From the NCBI GenBank assembly GCA_024401855.1, contig JAKSKH010000011.1:1-63304 (forward strand): 63,304 nucleotides of DNA, written 5' to 3'. The translations under genes were made by a program, and so were the position numbers. Under the pieces are notes generated by a model that did no database searches, was not told the origin of the DNA, and saw only the letters and a list, made by a program, of their open reading frames with translations. This document shows positions 19,285-29,077 of this stretch, piece by piece (position 1 is the first letter of the stretch; each line of letters begins with the position of its first letter). The DNA is from Bacteroidales bacterium (lineage in GTDB: Bacteria; Bacteroidota; Bacteroidia; Bacteroidales; UBA932).

Positions 19285-20472
19285 TTAGTCAAGAATCTTT
19301 GTTACCTGACCTGCTCCAACGGTACGGCCACCCTCGCGGATTGCGAAACGGAGTCCTTCATTAAGAGCGACAGGGGTGATGAGCTGGACGTTGATCTCAA
19401 CGTTATCGCCAGGCATAACCATCTCTACTCCCTCAGGAAGAGAAATCTCTCCGGTAACGTCAAGAGTACGGATGAAGAACTGAGGACGATACTTGTTGTG
19501 GAAAGGAGTGTGACGGCCACCTTCCTCTTTCTTGAGGACGTAAATCTGTCCGAGGAAGTGCTCGTGAGGTTTGATTGAACCGGGCTTTGCGATAACTTCA
19601 CCACGTTTAACCTCTTTCTTGTCGATACCACGGAGGAGAAGACCTACGTTGTCTCCGGCCTCACCCTGATCGAGGAGCTTGCGGAACATCTCGACACCTG
19701 TTACAACGGTGTTCTTGGGTTTCTCGTTGAATCCTACGATTTCTGCAGGGTCATTGACGTGGATGGTACCGGTCTCGATACGTCCGGTAACAACAGTTCC
19801 ACGACCGGTGATTGAGAAGATGTCCTCGATAGGCATGAGGAAAGGCTTCTCGTTCTCACGTACAGGAAGGGGAATGTATTCGTCAACAGCGGCCATGAGC
19901 TCCATAACCTTGTCTTCCCACTGAGGCTCTCCGTTGAGGGCACCAAGTGCGGAACCGCGGATAACGGGTGCGTTGTCACCGTCGAAATCATATTTGCTGA
20001 GAAGATCGCGAACCTCCATTTCTACGAGGTCAAGCATTTCCTCATCGTCAACGAGGTCAACCTTGTTGAGGAAAACGACCATCTTAGGAACGTTAACCTG
20101 CTTTGCAAGAAGAACGTGCTCGTTTGTCTGAGGCATAGGACCATCGGTAGCGGCAACTACGAGGATGGCTCCATCCATCTGAGCGGCACCTGTAACCATG
20201 TTCTTCACGTAGTCAGCGTGACCCGGGCAATCGACATGCGCATAGTGACGATTTGCGGTCTGATACTCAACGTGAGCGGTGTTGATGGTGATACCACGCT
20301 CTTTCTCCTCGGGAGCGTTGTCGATCTGGTCGAATGACTTAACTTCACTCAGACCCTTTGCTGCCAGCACCTTTGTGATGGCTGCGGTAAGAGTAGTCTT
20401 ACCATGGTCAACGTGGCCAATAGTACCGATGTTGACATGAGGTTTGGTCCTCTCGAATTTTTCTTTTGCCAT
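19285..20472 (-). CDS. tuf: elongation factor Tu
   Basis: A 395-residue translational GTPase delivering aminoacyl-tRNA to the ribosome. The P loop GHVDHGKT is at residues 19-26, DCPGHADY is the G3 motif near residue 81, and NKVDLVDD is G4 near residue 136. Domains 2 and 3 are complete and the length is standard. Codon choice is strongly biased, as expected for a highly expressed gene. It is preceded by four tRNA genes in the same order as E. coli thrU-tyrU-glyT-thrT-tufB. A TATTTTTG promoter-like box lies 28 bases upstream, and a terminator follows. Confidence 0.98.
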   Translation of the reverse strand: MAKEKFERTKPHVNIGTIGHVDHGKTTLTAAITKVLAAKGLSEVKSFDQIDNAPEEKERGITINTAHVEYQTANRHYAHVDCPGHADYVKNMVTGAAQMDGAILVVAATDGPMPQTNEHVLLAKQVNVPKMVVFLNKVDLVDDEEMLDLVEMEVRDLLSKYDFDGDNAPVIRGSALGALNGEPQWEDKVMELMAAVDEYIPLPVRENEKPFLMPIEDIFSITGRGTVVTGRIETGTIHVNDPAEIVGFNEKPKNTVVTGVEMFRKLLDQGEAGDNVGLLLRGIDKKEVKRGEVIAKPGSIKPHEHFLGQIYVLKKEEGGRHTPFHNKYRPQFFIRTLDVTGEISLPEGVEMVMPGDNVEINVQLITPVALNEGLRFAIREGGRTVGAGQVTKILD

Positions 20473-20499
20473 AATATTATGTTTGCTTTAAAGTTGTTA

Positions 20500-20507
20500 C
20501 AAAAATA
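20500..20507 (-). promoter_or_regulatory. candidate tuf promoter box
   Basis: TATTTTTG (20507 to 20500 on -) fits TAnnTTTG and lies 28 bases before the tuf ATG, giving a leader of about 20 bases. It is embedded in the T-rich tail of the hairpin at 20510-20523. No clear -33 TTG is seen at the right distance. Confidence 0.4.
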
Positions 20508-20509
20508 AA

Positions 20510-20523
20510 CCGGATTTCTCCGG
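20510..20523 (-). terminator. short terminator-like hairpin after the tRNA cluster
   Basis: On the minus strand CCGGA, a GAAA tetraloop and TCCGG are followed by TTTATTTTT. The stem is only five pairs, but the loop is a stable GNRA type and the tail is U-rich. It starts five bases after the 3' end of tRNA-Thr(GGT), so it may terminate, attenuate, or guide 3' processing. Confidence 0.5.
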
Positions 20524-20528
20524 CGTCG

Positions 20529-20600
<72 letters not shown>

Positions 20601-20610
20601 AAAATATTTG

Positions 20611-20682
20611 AGCGGGGTAGGAGAATCGAACTCCCATTTCCAGCTTGGAGGGCTGGCATAATAGCCATTATACGAACCCCGC
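20611..20682 (-). tRNA. tRNA-Gly (anticodon TCC)
   Basis: Acceptor GCGGGGT pairs with ACCCCGC. The anticodon stem CCAGC/GCTGG encloses loop CCTCCAA, giving TCC (GGA/GGG codons). The T stem GGGAG/CTCCT has one weak pair. CCA is not encoded. The position between tRNA-Tyr and tRNA-Thr(GGT) matches glyT in the E. coli tufB cluster. Confidence 0.96.
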
Positions 20683-20696
20683 AGTCTTGTTATTTG

Positions 20697-20779
20697 TGGG
20701 TGAGGATGGATTCGAACCACCGAAGGTAAAAACCAGCAGATTTACAGTCTGCCCCATTTGGCCACTCTGGTACTCACCC
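20697..20779 (-). tRNA. tRNA-Tyr (anticodon GTA)
   Basis: An 83-base class II tRNA. Acceptor GGGTGAG/CTCACCC pairs fully, anticodon stem GCAGA/TCTGC encloses CTGTAAA (anticodon GTA), and a long variable arm precedes the T arm with TTCGAAT. CCA is not encoded. Second gene of the tRNA-tuf cluster. Confidence 0.96.
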
Positions 20780-20795
20780 GAATGTTTTGCTGATG

Positions 20796-20869
20796 AGCCG
20801 ATGGAGGGAGTCGAACCCACGACCTCGAGATTACAAATCACGCGCTCTAGCCAACTGAGCTACATCGGC
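20796..20869 (-). tRNA. tRNA-Thr (anticodon TGT)
   Basis: Acceptor GCCGATG/CATCGGC pairs fully. The anticodon stem CGTGA/TCTCG (one T-T mismatch) encloses TTTGTAA, giving anticodon TGT. The T loop is TTCGACT. CCA is not encoded. First gene of the tRNA-tuf transcription unit, matching thrU in E. coli. Confidence 0.95.
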
Positions 20870-20908
20870 AAATTTTGTATTTCAAAGAATCCCTTTTTAT
20901 TGGGAGTG

Positions 20909-20939
20909 CAAATGTAGGAATTATTTCCTATTCTGCAAA
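20909..20939 (-). promoter_or_regulatory. promoter of the tRNA-tuf transcription unit
   Basis: On the minus strand TACATTTG (20916 to 20909) matches TAnnTTTG, and TTTG (20939 to 20936) lies 19 bases upstream as a -33 element. The -33 part overlaps the last codons of dxs. The predicted start is about 20903, some 34 bases before tRNA-Thr(TGT). This is among the best promoter matches in the window. Confidence 0.7.
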
Positions 20940-22801
20940 TACTTTTGTAATCTTTTTTCTATACTTCCTTCATCTATTCCGCAATCCTGCCTTTGTTCGG
21001 CTTGCCGGGCCTGATGTATGAACCTGTCCGGTATGCCAGCTCCTTCAAGATGAATGCCGTACCCTTTGTCTGCAAAGTATTCGGCAACGGCAGAAAACAG
21101 ACCTCCCTTCAGTGAGCCGTCCTCCACTGTCAGGACAGCCTTGTATCTGGATGCTATCGAATCAAGCATTACGGTATCAAGAGGCTTGAGGAAACGGAAA
21201 TTGTAGACTCCGACCCTCCCTCCTGTCGCGTCGGCGGCCCGGGCGGCTTTGAGTGAATGGCTGGCCGAGGGACCAGTTGCGACAACCGCTATTTCATCGC
21301 CTTCCCTGAGAACTTCGGCTTTTCCTACAGGGAGCGTCTCGTAATCGGTCGATCTCCAGTCCGAACCTTCCCCGCACCCGCGCGGGTACCTTATTATAAT
21401 GGGACCGGCCTCGTGGAGATATGCGGTATACATAAGGTTTTTCAATTCCTTTTCGTCCTTCGGGGAGCATATTGTAAGGTCGGGAATGCTTCTGTATGCC
21501 GCCATGTCGAATGCTCCCTGATGTGTTGCACCGTCTTCTCCAACCAGCCCCGCCCTGTCGAAGCAAAGCACCACCGGCATTTTCTGAAGAGCGACGTCAT
21601 GTATGATCTGGTCATACGCCCTTTGGGAGAATGAAGAATAAATGTTGCAGAAAGGTTTCATGCCTCCTGCGGCAAGTCCTGCCGAAAATGTCACGGCGTG
21701 CTCTTCCTCTATCCCTACGTCGTAGAACTGTTCCGGACGCTGTCTTGCGAGAAGGCTCATTCCGCATCCGGATGCCATCGCCGGTGTTATTCCGACCACT
21801 TTAGGGTCCTTTTCCGCAAGTTCCAGAAGCACCTGGCCGAACACATCCTGATATCTGTCATAACTGTGTTCCTGTATGATTCTTTTTCCTGTTGAAGGAT
21901 CGAACCTGCCGGGGGCATGCCACGTTACCGGGTCCTGTTCCGCAGGAGCGTATCCTTTGCCTTTGGTTGTGATGAAGTGTATTATCCTCGGTCCTTTTAT
22001 GGGTCCTATCTTCCTGAGGGCGGACACCACCTTTTCTATGTCGTTTCCGTCAACGGGACCGAAATATCTGATTCCAAGGGATTCAAAGATATCGCCTCCG
22101 GTTTTTTTGACGAACCATGATTTAAGGCTTCTTATCCATCTCTGTATAAACGCCCTTACCCGGCTTTCTCCAAGCAGGTTCCATACTTTGTCCTTAAGCG
22201 TGTTGTAACGCTGGCTTGTAGTGACCCGGAGAAGGTAGTTGTGCAGGGCTCCGCGATTGCTGTCAATGGACTGGTTGTTGTCATTGAGCATTACAAGCAG
22301 GTCCGTTTTGCTGGCTCCCGCATTGTTGAGCCCCTCGAATGCAAGACCGCCTGTCAGTGCCCCGTCACCAATGAGCGCCGCAACCTTCTCGTCGCGGGAA
22401 AGCATACGTGCGGCTTCTGCAAGTCCGAGCGCTGCGGAAATGGATGTGGACGAATGCCCGACTCCGAAGTTGTCGTATCCGCTTTCCGTCATGTTGGGGA
22501 ATCCGCTCAATCCGTCTTTTGTCCTGGTGTTGCGGAAGGCTTCCTTCCTTCCGGTAAGTATTTTGTGGGCGTAGGCCTGATGTCCCACGTCGAATATTAT
22601 CTTGTCCTTGGGAGTGTTGAAAACATAATGGTAGCCCACTATAAGTTCAACCGCCCCCAGACTGGATGCCAGGTGTCCCGGATTGCGTGAACAGCAGTCC
22701 ACCATATATTCCCTTATGTCCGAGCAGAGCATCCGCAATTCGGAAATGTTCAGCTTCCGGACATCGGAGGGGTCGTTTATTCTGTCAAGTATTCCAAACA
22801 T
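20921..22801 (-). CDS. dxs: 1-deoxy-D-xylulose-5-phosphate synthase
   Basis: This 626-residue thiamin diphosphate enzyme condenses pyruvate with glyceraldehyde 3-phosphate, the first step of the MEP isoprenoid pathway. The catalytic HVGHQAYAHKILTGR segment is near residue 72. The TPP motif runs from GDGALTGGLAFEGLNNAG to the DNNQSID loop, and the second domain carries EEHAVTFSAGLA and DRAGLVGEDGATHQG. I chose MFGILDRI at 22801, whose A overlaps the stop of the upstream transporter (TAATG); an in-frame Met 24 codons earlier lies inside that gene and is rejected. It is the last gene of a 15-gene minus-strand run. Confidence 0.95.
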   Translation of the reverse strand: MFGILDRINDPSDVRKLNISELRMLCSDIREYMVDCCSRNPGHLASSLGAVELIVGYHYVFNTPKDKIIFDVGHQAYAHKILTGRKEAFRNTRTKDGLSGFPNMTESGYDNFGVGHSSTSISAALGLAEAARMLSRDEKVAALIGDGALTGGLAFEGLNNAGASKTDLLVMLNDNNQSIDSNRGALHNYLLRVTTSQRYNTLKDKVWNLLGESRVRAFIQRWIRSLKSWFVKKTGGDIFESLGIRYFGPVDGNDIEKVVSALRKIGPIKGPRIIHFITTKGKGYAPAEQDPVTWHAPGRFDPSTGKRIIQEHSYDRYQDVFGQVLLELAEKDPKVVGITPAMASGCGMSLLARQRPEQFYDVGIEEEHAVTFSAGLAAGGMKPFCNIYSSFSQRAYDQIIHDVALQKMPVVLCFDRAGLVGEDGATHQGAFDMAAYRSIPDLTICSPKDEKELKNLMYTAYLHEAGPIIIRYPRGCGEGSDWRSTDYETLPVGKAEVLREGDEIAVVATGPSASHSLKAARAADATGGRVGVYNFRFLKPLDTVMLDSIASRYKAVLTVEDGSLKGGLFSAVAEYFADKGYGIHLEGAGIPDRFIHQARQAEQRQDCGIDEGSIEKRLQKYLQNRK

Positions 22802-24102
22802 TATTTCTTGCAGTTCCTGTTTAGCGTGAAAGCCAGACATATCGCCGCTGTTCCCAGACCGATGAATATCCATTCTACATGCGCAACCGCCTCAAGGCCG
22901 GCTTCGGTCGCGAAAATACGGCCCACGACCTTGGGTACGAAGAACAGACCCACATTCTGTATCCAGTATATCAGGGAGTATGCGGTGCCAAGATTTTTTT
23001 CCGGAACTATTCTGGGTACGGAAGGCCACATTGCAGACGGTACCAGCGAGTATCCGAGTCCAAGGCATGCTATTCCGGCATAACCGAAGAACTGCACGCC
23101 CTGCGGAGCAAAAGCAAGGCAGAGATGCCCCGCAAGAACCGCGAAGCTGCCAAGAATCATCCATCTGGTTGCGTGCCCCACCTTATCTACCAGCGCTCCG
23201 AACAAAGGCGTGAAGACTATGGTGAAGAAAGGTATCATCGCCACCATTGTTCCGGCCGCGGTGTCTTCAATGCCGAATCTGGGTATGACAACGGACGTTC
23301 CGAATTTCTTGAATGAGCTTACACAGCAATAAAACGTGACGCAAAGCAGGCCGGTCATTACGAATCCCGGATTCTTCAGCAGTCCGAAAATGTCCTTGAA
23401 GTTGAATTTGTCCTCATCACCGATTTCACCTTTCCTGAACTTGATTCCTTCCGCCGCGTCCTTGCGGGCGTCAAGCGCTACGAAGACAGCCCAGACCACA
23501 CCACCGGCCAGCAGAAGCGCGAGTCCGATGAGGGCCGGCCTGGCCGTATCGGAAAGTGAATACCAGTCTTTGGGAATTCCTACGATGAAAGGAGCCGCTA
23601 TGAGGGCTATTGCAGTTCCGGCACGCGCTATTGCAAGTTGCAGGCCCATGGCCAGGGACATGTTCCCCTGCTTGAACCATTTTGCGATGGAACGCGTTAC
23701 CGCCACGCCTGCAATCTCACTTCCCAGTCCGAACAGCATTCTGCCCGCGCGACCGAGGGCGATGGCGCTTTCTTTCGGCAGACCTCCGGCAACTCCGTAA
23801 TATGCAAGAGCTCCTCCGAGTATCATCATGCCCACGAAGACGGAGCCCATGATCCTTATTCCGAAGATATCAAGGAGAATTCCTCCTACGATAAGGCCCC
23901 CGCACACACACAACAGGCTGTAATCCCCGATGAAGTTCCCGAGGTCTCCGGAATCCCAGCCGAGAGCGAGGGTCTGCGGCATCTTGAAAAGATGCGACAC
24001 GGAGGAGAACATGTCATCGAAGAAGTACGATGCGAACATCGGTACAACCAGACATGCCAGAGCCACCCAGCACAGTCCTGACTTGTGAGACCGTGTGGAC
24101 AT
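22801..24102 (-). CDS. MFS transporter (second of a tandem pair)
   Basis: A 433-residue, 12-segment major facilitator protein. The N-terminal half contains GGLIVGGILLDIFGIR, a variant of the family loop 2-3 motif that lacks the usual RRxGRR pattern, and the C-terminal half repeats it as FGALVDKVGHATR. It ends with NRNCKK in the cytoplasm. It aligns by eye with its upstream neighbour across its whole length, so the two are probably paralogues from a tandem duplication. No substrate can be assigned. It overlaps the neighbour by one base and dxs by one base, suggesting coupled translation. Confidence 0.8.
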   Translation of the reverse strand: MSTRSHKSGLCWVALACLVVPMFASYFFDDMFSSVSHLFKMPQTLALGWDSGDLGNFIGDYSLLCVCGGLIVGGILLDIFGIRIMGSVFVGMMILGGALAYYGVAGGLPKESAIALGRAGRMLFGLGSEIAGVAVTRSIAKWFKQGNMSLAMGLQLAIARAGTAIALIAAPFIVGIPKDWYSLSDTARPALIGLALLLAGGVVWAVFVALDARKDAAEGIKFRKGEIGDEDKFNFKDIFGLLKNPGFVMTGLLCVTFYCCVSSFKKFGTSVVIPRFGIEDTAAGTMVAMIPFFTIVFTPLFGALVDKVGHATRWMILGSFAVLAGHLCLAFAPQGVQFFGYAGIACLGLGYSLVPSAMWPSVPRIVPEKNLGTAYSLIYWIQNVGLFFVPKVVGRIFATEAGLEAVAHVEWIFIGLGTAAICLAFTLNRNCKK

Positions 24103-25469
24103 TACTTCTGGATATTGGGAAGTTCAAGGCCGTACCCCTTCTTCTTGTCCTCAGCCTTGAGAAGGATGCTGAAGAAGAATGCGAGGACTCCGAAACTTGA
24201 GAAAACAATCATTGGTACAAGATAACTTCCCGTATTGTTGCGCAGCGATCCTATAAGCATCGGAACGAGGCACAACCCTATGTTCTGAACCCAGAAAATG
24301 AGGCAGTATGCGCTTCCAAGTATTTTTTCATCAATGATCTTGGGAACTGAAGGCCAGAGGGCCGCCGGAACGAGGGAGAAACTTACTCCGAGAATCACTA
24401 TCAGAGTCAGTGCCAGCCATTTCTCGGGTACTGCGGGAAGCAGGAACGCGAAACTCAGGTGACATGCTATCATGATGACGGAACCCGCCATGAGCATGGT
24501 GGCTCCCTTTCCCACTCTGTCGAGGAATATGCCCAGAACAGGGGTGAGGAGCATGGCCAGTATGGGGAAGCAGCTGAACAGCTGCGCCGCGGATGCGGCC
24601 TCTATTTTCAGAGTCTCTTCCAGGAAGTTTGTCGCATATCTCTGGAAGGGGAATATGGCACTGTAGTAAAGTACGCAGAGGAGGGCCACAATCCAGAACA
24701 TCTTGCTTTTGAAGATGGCGCCCAAGTCACTTACGTGGAACTCGTCTTCGGGAGATTTTTCTTCTGTAGCGAGTCCGGCCTCGACGAGCTGTCTGTCGAA
24801 CTTGCTGTCAAGAACTCCGAAGATCACGAAGTTGAGCAGTCCGATGACGAGCAGGGCCCCGCAGAATCCAAGCGGAGCGATAATGCTTCCGTTGAATTTT
24901 GCGGAAATGATGGGAGCAATCCACATGACTCCGAAGACTCCAAGCCTTGCGATAGCCATTTCAAGTCCCATTGCAAGAGCCATTTCCTTGCCCTTGAACC
25001 ATTTGGCCAGAATCTTCGACACGTTGGTGCCTTCCATTTCACAACCGCATCCGAATATCATGAATCCGAGGGATGCGAGCTTTGCGCTTGCAGGCATTTC
25101 AACCCACCAGGTCCCAAGCCAGTGGCAAAGGGCCGTTGTCTGGAACCAGTCGCTGATTCCTATGAATTTGATTCCGGCTCCGAGCACCATAAGGCTTGCG
25201 GACAATATTCCGGAGAACCGTACTCCGAGTTTGTCGAGAATCACGCCTGCTATGATCAGGAATCCGCATACGTTGAGGATATATTCGGATGCGGCATACT
25301 TGCCGAAGACACCGCTGTCCCATCCGAGATTGCTCTCGACGAGGGATTTGAGCGGGGACATTACATCAACGAACATATAGGCGAAGAACATCATCAACGC
25401 CACGAGAATCAGGACACTCCAGCGTGCAACCGGACTGTCGTTCATCAGTTTCTGCATATTCTTTGTCAT
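24102..25469 (-). CDS. MFS transporter (first of a tandem pair)
   Basis: A 455-residue protein with 12 predicted membrane segments. The loop between helices 2 and 3 is FLIIAGVILDKLGVRFSG and the corresponding loop in the second half is LGIFLDRVGKGATM, giving the family pseudo-repeat. A long polar central loop (DSKFDRQLVEAGLATEEK and so on, about residues 225-250) separates the halves. GCGCEMEGTNVSKILAKWFKGKEMALAMGLEMA is shared in form with the next gene. The substrate is unknown; both copies could serve one pathway. The gene starts 12 bases after ssb. Confidence 0.8.
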   Translation of the reverse strand: MTKNMQKLMNDSPVARWSVLILVALMMFFAYMFVDVMSPLKSLVESNLGWDSGVFGKYAASEYILNVCGFLIIAGVILDKLGVRFSGILSASLMVLGAGIKFIGISDWFQTTALCHWLGTWWVEMPASAKLASLGFMIFGCGCEMEGTNVSKILAKWFKGKEMALAMGLEMAIARLGVFGVMWIAPIISAKFNGSIIAPLGFCGALLVIGLLNFVIFGVLDSKFDRQLVEAGLATEEKSPEDEFHVSDLGAIFKSKMFWIVALLCVLYYSAIFPFQRYATNFLEETLKIEAASAAQLFSCFPILAMLLTPVLGIFLDRVGKGATMLMAGSVIMIACHLSFAFLLPAVPEKWLALTLIVILGVSFSLVPAALWPSVPKIIDEKILGSAYCLIFWVQNIGLCLVPMLIGSLRNNTGSYLVPMIVFSSFGVLAFFFSILLKAEDKKKGYGLELPNIQK

Positions 25470-25481
25470 ATCCTTCTGGTA

Positions 25482-25985
25482 TTAGAACGGCAGGTCATCG
25501 GTCCCTGATTCACCAAGTGAGAGGTCGATGGGCGCGGATGAGGTATTCTGCTGGGGCTGGGGAGCGGGACGCTGTGCGGGCTGAGGCTGATATGCAGGCT
25601 GCTGATAAGCGGGCTGCTGGTATCCCTGTTGTGTTTCATCCCTCCTGCCCAGAAGTTGGAGAGTATCCACGACGATTTCCGTGGTGTATTTCTTCACTCC
25701 CTGGGCGTCTGAATATGAACGTGTGCGGAGCTTGCCTTCTATGTAAAGCTGAGTTCCTTTCTTTACGAATCTTTCACATACATCGGCAGTCTGTCTCCAA
25801 GCCACGATGTTGTGCCATTCCGTGTTCTCACGGGTCTCTCCGCTCCTGTCCCTGTACCTTTCCGATGTTGCCAGGGTAAAGGTAGCCACTTTTGCCTGCG
25901 CATCCTGTGCGCCGTTTCCATTCAGGTAACGTACTTCGGGATCTCTGCCAACGTTACCGACCAAGATTACTTTGTTTACTGACAT
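25482..25985 (-). CDS. ssb: single-stranded DNA-binding protein
   Basis: A 167-residue SSB. Residues 1-110 form the OB fold (MSVNKVILVGNVGRDPEVRY at the start, NTEWHNIVAWRQTADV in the middle). A Gln/Pro-rich linker with repeated QQPAYQ and PQPAQ units covers about 115-150. The acidic tip ends DDLPF, the peptide that docks repair and replication partners. It follows aroE by 42 bases, the longest gap inside this otherwise compact run, so it may also have its own promoter; an imperfect GTAATTTG lies in that gap. Confidence 0.95.
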   Translation of the reverse strand: MSVNKVILVGNVGRDPEVRYLNGNGAQDAQAKVATFTLATSERYRDRSGETRENTEWHNIVAWRQTADVCERFVKKGTQLYIEGKLRTRSYSDAQGVKKYTTEIVVDTLQLLGRRDETQQGYQQPAYQQPAYQPQPAQRPAPQPQQNTSSAPIDLSLGESGTDDLPF

Positions 25986-26027
25986 AATACTGTTCTTTAA
26001 ATTCTTTATATGACAAATTACATCTTT

Positions 26028-26717
26028 TTATTTGGATTTTGCAAATTCTCCGGTCATCAGTTCATACCCGCACTCGGCCTGAGCCTTGAGCCATTCTGTT
26101 CCCGGAATGTAGTTCCTGTGGCCTGTCAGGCACGGGTTCTTGTAATTCGCTTCCAGAAGATATCTGCATTCAAGCCTGTCGGTCCCTTCAACGTTTTCCG
26201 GCAGGGTGTAAATGATTATGTCCGCCCGCACTCCCTGCGAAATCTCATTGTGATGGTAGGTGGATACCGCAGCTCCGCAGTCAGACGCCGCCGCTTCCGC
26301 CGCCCTTCCGGCCCCTCCTGTCCCGATAACTGCAATTTTAACTTCAGCGGGGGAGTCCCAGTCATCCATGATGCGGGAGAGAATCTTTCGTACTCCGAGG
26401 TAATCGGAGTTCCTTGCCACGATTCCTTCCGGGGTTTTGACAAGGATATTGGCTGCGCCTGTAGCTCTCACTTCCGGACCGATGAGATACGGCTTTCCCG
26501 CCTGCTCCGCAAGCATTGCCGCCCTGTCCGCAGCAAGGGTTTTGAAGGGCATTGTAACGTTGATGGCCTCATATCCGTCCAGGAACCTTTCCCACGCCTC
26601 GTCGAAATCGCTTGTTTCGATGAGGTCGTAGGGGTATTTCCCGTCATATGCTTCCCGGAACAGTTCCGGACTGAGTGAATGCCTCACCGGGTAACCTGCA
26701 AGTCCGAATCTTCTCAT
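26028..26717 (-). CDS. aroE: shikimate dehydrogenase
   Basis: This 229-residue enzyme reduces 3-dehydroshikimate with NADPH in the chorismate pathway. SLSPELF near residue 14 supplies the shikimate-binding serines. NVTMPFK carries the catalytic Lys near residue 59, and NSDYLGV holds the catalytic Asp, with Ser instead of the more common Thr. GTGGAGRAAE near residue 133 is the nucleotide-binding loop. It is shorter than the usual 260-280 residues, as in many Bacteroidota. The shikimate kinase gene aroK lies in the same operon. The start overlaps the methyltransferase stop by four bases. Confidence 0.88.
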   Translation of the reverse strand: MRRFGLAGYPVRHSLSPELFREAYDGKYPYDLIETSDFDEAWERFLDGYEAINVTMPFKTLAADRAAMLAEQAGKPYLIGPEVRATGAANILVKTPEGIVARNSDYLGVRKILSRIMDDWDSPAEVKIAVIGTGGAGRAAEAAASDCGAAVSTYHHNEISQGVRADIIIYTLPENVEGTDRLECRYLLEANYKNPCLTGHRNYIPGTEWLKAQAECGYELMTGEFAKSK

Positions 26718-27505
26718 TTCTTTTCCTGCCTTTGACGTACTGCTTCAAAAAGAAGGATCGCCGCTGATACCGAGACGTTCAGGGAATCGAGTCTGCCAAG
26801 CATCGGTATGCGGATATGGGCGTCGGCCGCTTTCCTCCATGTTTCCGTGAGACCGGTTGATTCCGTCCCCATCACTATCGCCGTGCCCTTTGTCATGTCT
26901 GTGTCATAATACAGCGCCGAATCCTGCAATTGGGCGGTGAGGATGCTTATTCCTTTTTTCTTCAGCCAGAATATGGCCTCCCCGGAGGTGCAGGCTACCG
27001 TAGGGACTGTGAAAACCGCCCCTATCGAGGCCCGGATGAGATTTGGATTATATATGTCCGTAAGTGGGTCGCAGACAATGACGGCATCGGCACCGCAGGC
27101 ATCGGCGCTTCTGAGCACGGCCCCCAGATTTCCGGGTTTTTCCACTCTTTCCAGTACAATAAGGAGGGGATCCTTCCTGTCCGGAAGGTCTTCAAGGGAA
27201 AGCTGCCTGCTCCTGACTTCGGCTATTATGCCTTCTGTGCTTTCCCTGTATGATATTCTGGCGTAAACTTCCTTTGTGACCTGCACTGTCGTGAAGTCCC
27301 CAAGTACCGGCAGCTCTTCTCCGAGCAGTTCCGGGCAGACGAATGCGGTTTCCACTTTGAACCCCGCTTCAAGGCAGTGCATGATCTCCCTTTTTCCTTC
27401 GACCACAAATATGCCACTCTCGCGCCGCTCAGAAGATTTCTGCTGCAGCGCGAGAAGTTGCTTTATCTTAGGATTATGTACCGATGTTACAGTCTGGGTA
27501 ATCAC
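26714..27505 (-). CDS. SpoU/TrmH-family RNA 2'-O-ribose methyltransferase
   Basis: A 263-residue SPOUT methyltransferase. The N-terminal substrate-binding domain (about residues 1-100) includes [16 protein letters not shown]. The catalytic domain carries motif 1 [20 protein letters not shown] near residue 123, motif 2 [11 protein letters not shown] near 208, and motif 3 [22 protein letters not shown] near 233, which together form the trefoil knot that binds S-adenosylmethionine. The target is probably rRNA or tRNA, but the exact nucleotide cannot be deduced. It overlaps lysS by four bases and aroE by four bases. Confidence 0.88.
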   Translation of the reverse strand: MITQTVTSVHNPKIKQLLALQQKSSERRESGIFVVEGKREIMHCLEAGFKVETAFVCPELLGEELPVLGDFTTVQVTKEVYARISYRESTEGIIAEVRSRQLSLEDLPDRKDPLLIVLERVEKPGNLGAVLRSADACGADAVIVCDPLTDIYNPNLIRASIGAVFTVPTVACTSGEAIFWLKKKGISILTAQLQDSALYYDTDMTKGTAIVMGTESTGLTETWRKAADAHIRIPMLGRLDSLNVSVSAAILLFEAVRQRQEKK

Positions 27506-29073
27506 TTTTTTGTCTCTTCGTCCTTTTTAACAATTTTCTCCGGTCTCATCTGAGGGAAGAACAGGACATCCTGAATGGTGGACTGACCCGTCATGAACAT
27601 AGTCAGGCGGTCTATGCCCATTCCGAGACCCGAGGTGGGCGGCATACCATATTCGAGAGCCCTCACGAAATCAAAGTCTATGAACATGGCTTCATCATCC
27701 CCTTTGCTCTTGAGCGCGGCCTGTTCCTGGAATCTTTCCAGCTGGTCTATGGGGTCGTTGAGCTCTGAGTACGCATTTGCAAGTTCTTTCCCGCATACGA
27801 AGAGCTCGAACCTTTCGGTGAGGGACGGATCTGTGCGGTGGCGTTTGGTAAGAGGAGACATCTCGACAGGATAATCAGTCACAAAGGTGGGCTGGATGAG
27901 GTTTTTCTCGCAGTATTCACCGAAGATGGCATCAATGAGCTTGCCTTTGCCCATGCTTGGCTCAATTTCCACATTGAGTTTCCTGCAGGTGTCTCTGAGT
28001 TCATCTTCGGACATTCCCTTAACGTCAACACCGGCATATTCCTTAATGGCCTTGAGGATGGGAAGACGGCGGTACCTGCCTCCGAAATTCACTTCGTTGT
28101 CCCCTATCTTCACGGTTGTGGTTCCGTTGACTTTCATCGAAATTCTGGAGAGCATCTTCTCCACGAACCGCATCATCCAGTTGTAGTCCTTGTATGCCAC
28201 GTATATTTCCATACAGGTGAACTCCGGATTATGAGTCTTGTCCATACCCTCGTTACGGAAATCCTTTGCGAATTCATAGACTCCGTTGTATCCGCCGACG
28301 ATGAGGCGTTTCAGATAAAGCTCATTCGCAATGCGCAGATACAGGGGAATGTCGAGTGCGTTGTGGTGCGTGATGAAGGGGCGTGCCGTCGCTCCTCCCG
28401 GAATGCTCTGAAGGATGGGGGTCTCCACTTCCAGACAGCCTGCCGCGTTGAAATATTCACGCATCGTGGCTATTATCATGGCGCGTTTCACGAAGGTTTC
28501 CTTGACCTGCGGATTGACAATCAGGTCAACGTATCTCTGCCTGTATCTCAACTCCGGGTCGGTTACGGCATCGAATACCTGTCCGTCCTGCTCCTTGACG
28601 ATCGGAAGCACCTTCAGGCTTTTGCTGAGCACGGTGAGTTCCTTTGCATGAACGGAAAGCTGTCCGGTCTGGGTGATGAAGGGATATCCCTTGATTCCGA
28701 CGATGTCGCCTATGTCCAGAAGTTTCTTCCATACGGTGTTGTACATCGTCTTGTCCTCTCCGGGACAGATTTCGTCCCTCTTCACATATACTTGTATGCG
28801 TCCCGCTTCGTCCTGGAGTTCCCCGAATGATGCGGCTCCCATGATGCGGCGGCTCATCACGCGTCCCGCTATGCAGACGGGACGTCCCTTGTACGTGTGG
28901 ATGTCGGCATCCGGATGTGCGCCTGACCATTTGTCAAAGTTGGCCTTGATCTTTGATGAAGATGCGGATACCGGGTATTCCGCCGCGGGATAGGGTTCTA
29001 TTCCCAATTCCCTGAGTTTCGCCAGTGATTCACGGCGAAGGAGTTCCTGCTCGCTGTATTCTATAGTTGCCAT
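27502..29073 (-). CDS. lysS: lysyl-tRNA synthetase, class II
   Basis: A 523-residue class II synthetase. The N-terminal OB-fold anticodon-binding domain spans about residues 60-160 ([18 protein letters not shown]). The catalytic core has motif 2 around [18 protein letters not shown] near residue 260 and motif 3 [11 protein letters not shown] near residue 488. It uses ATP to charge tRNA-Lys. It starts five bases after recJ and overlaps the methyltransferase by four bases, so it is part of the long minus-strand operon. Confidence 0.96.
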   Translation of the reverse strand: MATIEYSEQELLRRESLAKLRELGIEPYPAAEYPVSASSSKIKANFDKWSGAHPDADIHTYKGRPVCIAGRVMSRRIMGAASFGELQDEAGRIQVYVKRDEICPGEDKTMYNTVWKKLLDIGDIVGIKGYPFITQTGQLSVHAKELTVLSKSLKVLPIVKEQDGQVFDAVTDPELRYRQRYVDLIVNPQVKETFVKRAMIIATMREYFNAAGCLEVETPILQSIPGGATARPFITHHNALDIPLYLRIANELYLKRLIVGGYNGVYEFAKDFRNEGMDKTHNPEFTCMEIYVAYKDYNWMMRFVEKMLSRISMKVNGTTTVKIGDNEVNFGGRYRRLPILKAIKEYAGVDVKGMSEDELRDTCRKLNVEIEPSMGKGKLIDAIFGEYCEKNLIQPTFVTDYPVEMSPLTKRHRTDPSLTERFELFVCGKELANAYSELNDPIDQLERFQEQAALKSKGDDEAMFIDFDFVRALEYGMPPTSGLGMGIDRLTMFMTGQSTIQDVLFFPQMRPEKIVKKDEETKK

Positions 29074-29077
29074 GGTG

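Noticed and set aside
22802-22873. Longer dxs start inside the upstream MFS gene
   Set aside because: The Met at 22801 fits the family and forms a TAATG junction; the extension is MFS coding sequence in another frame.
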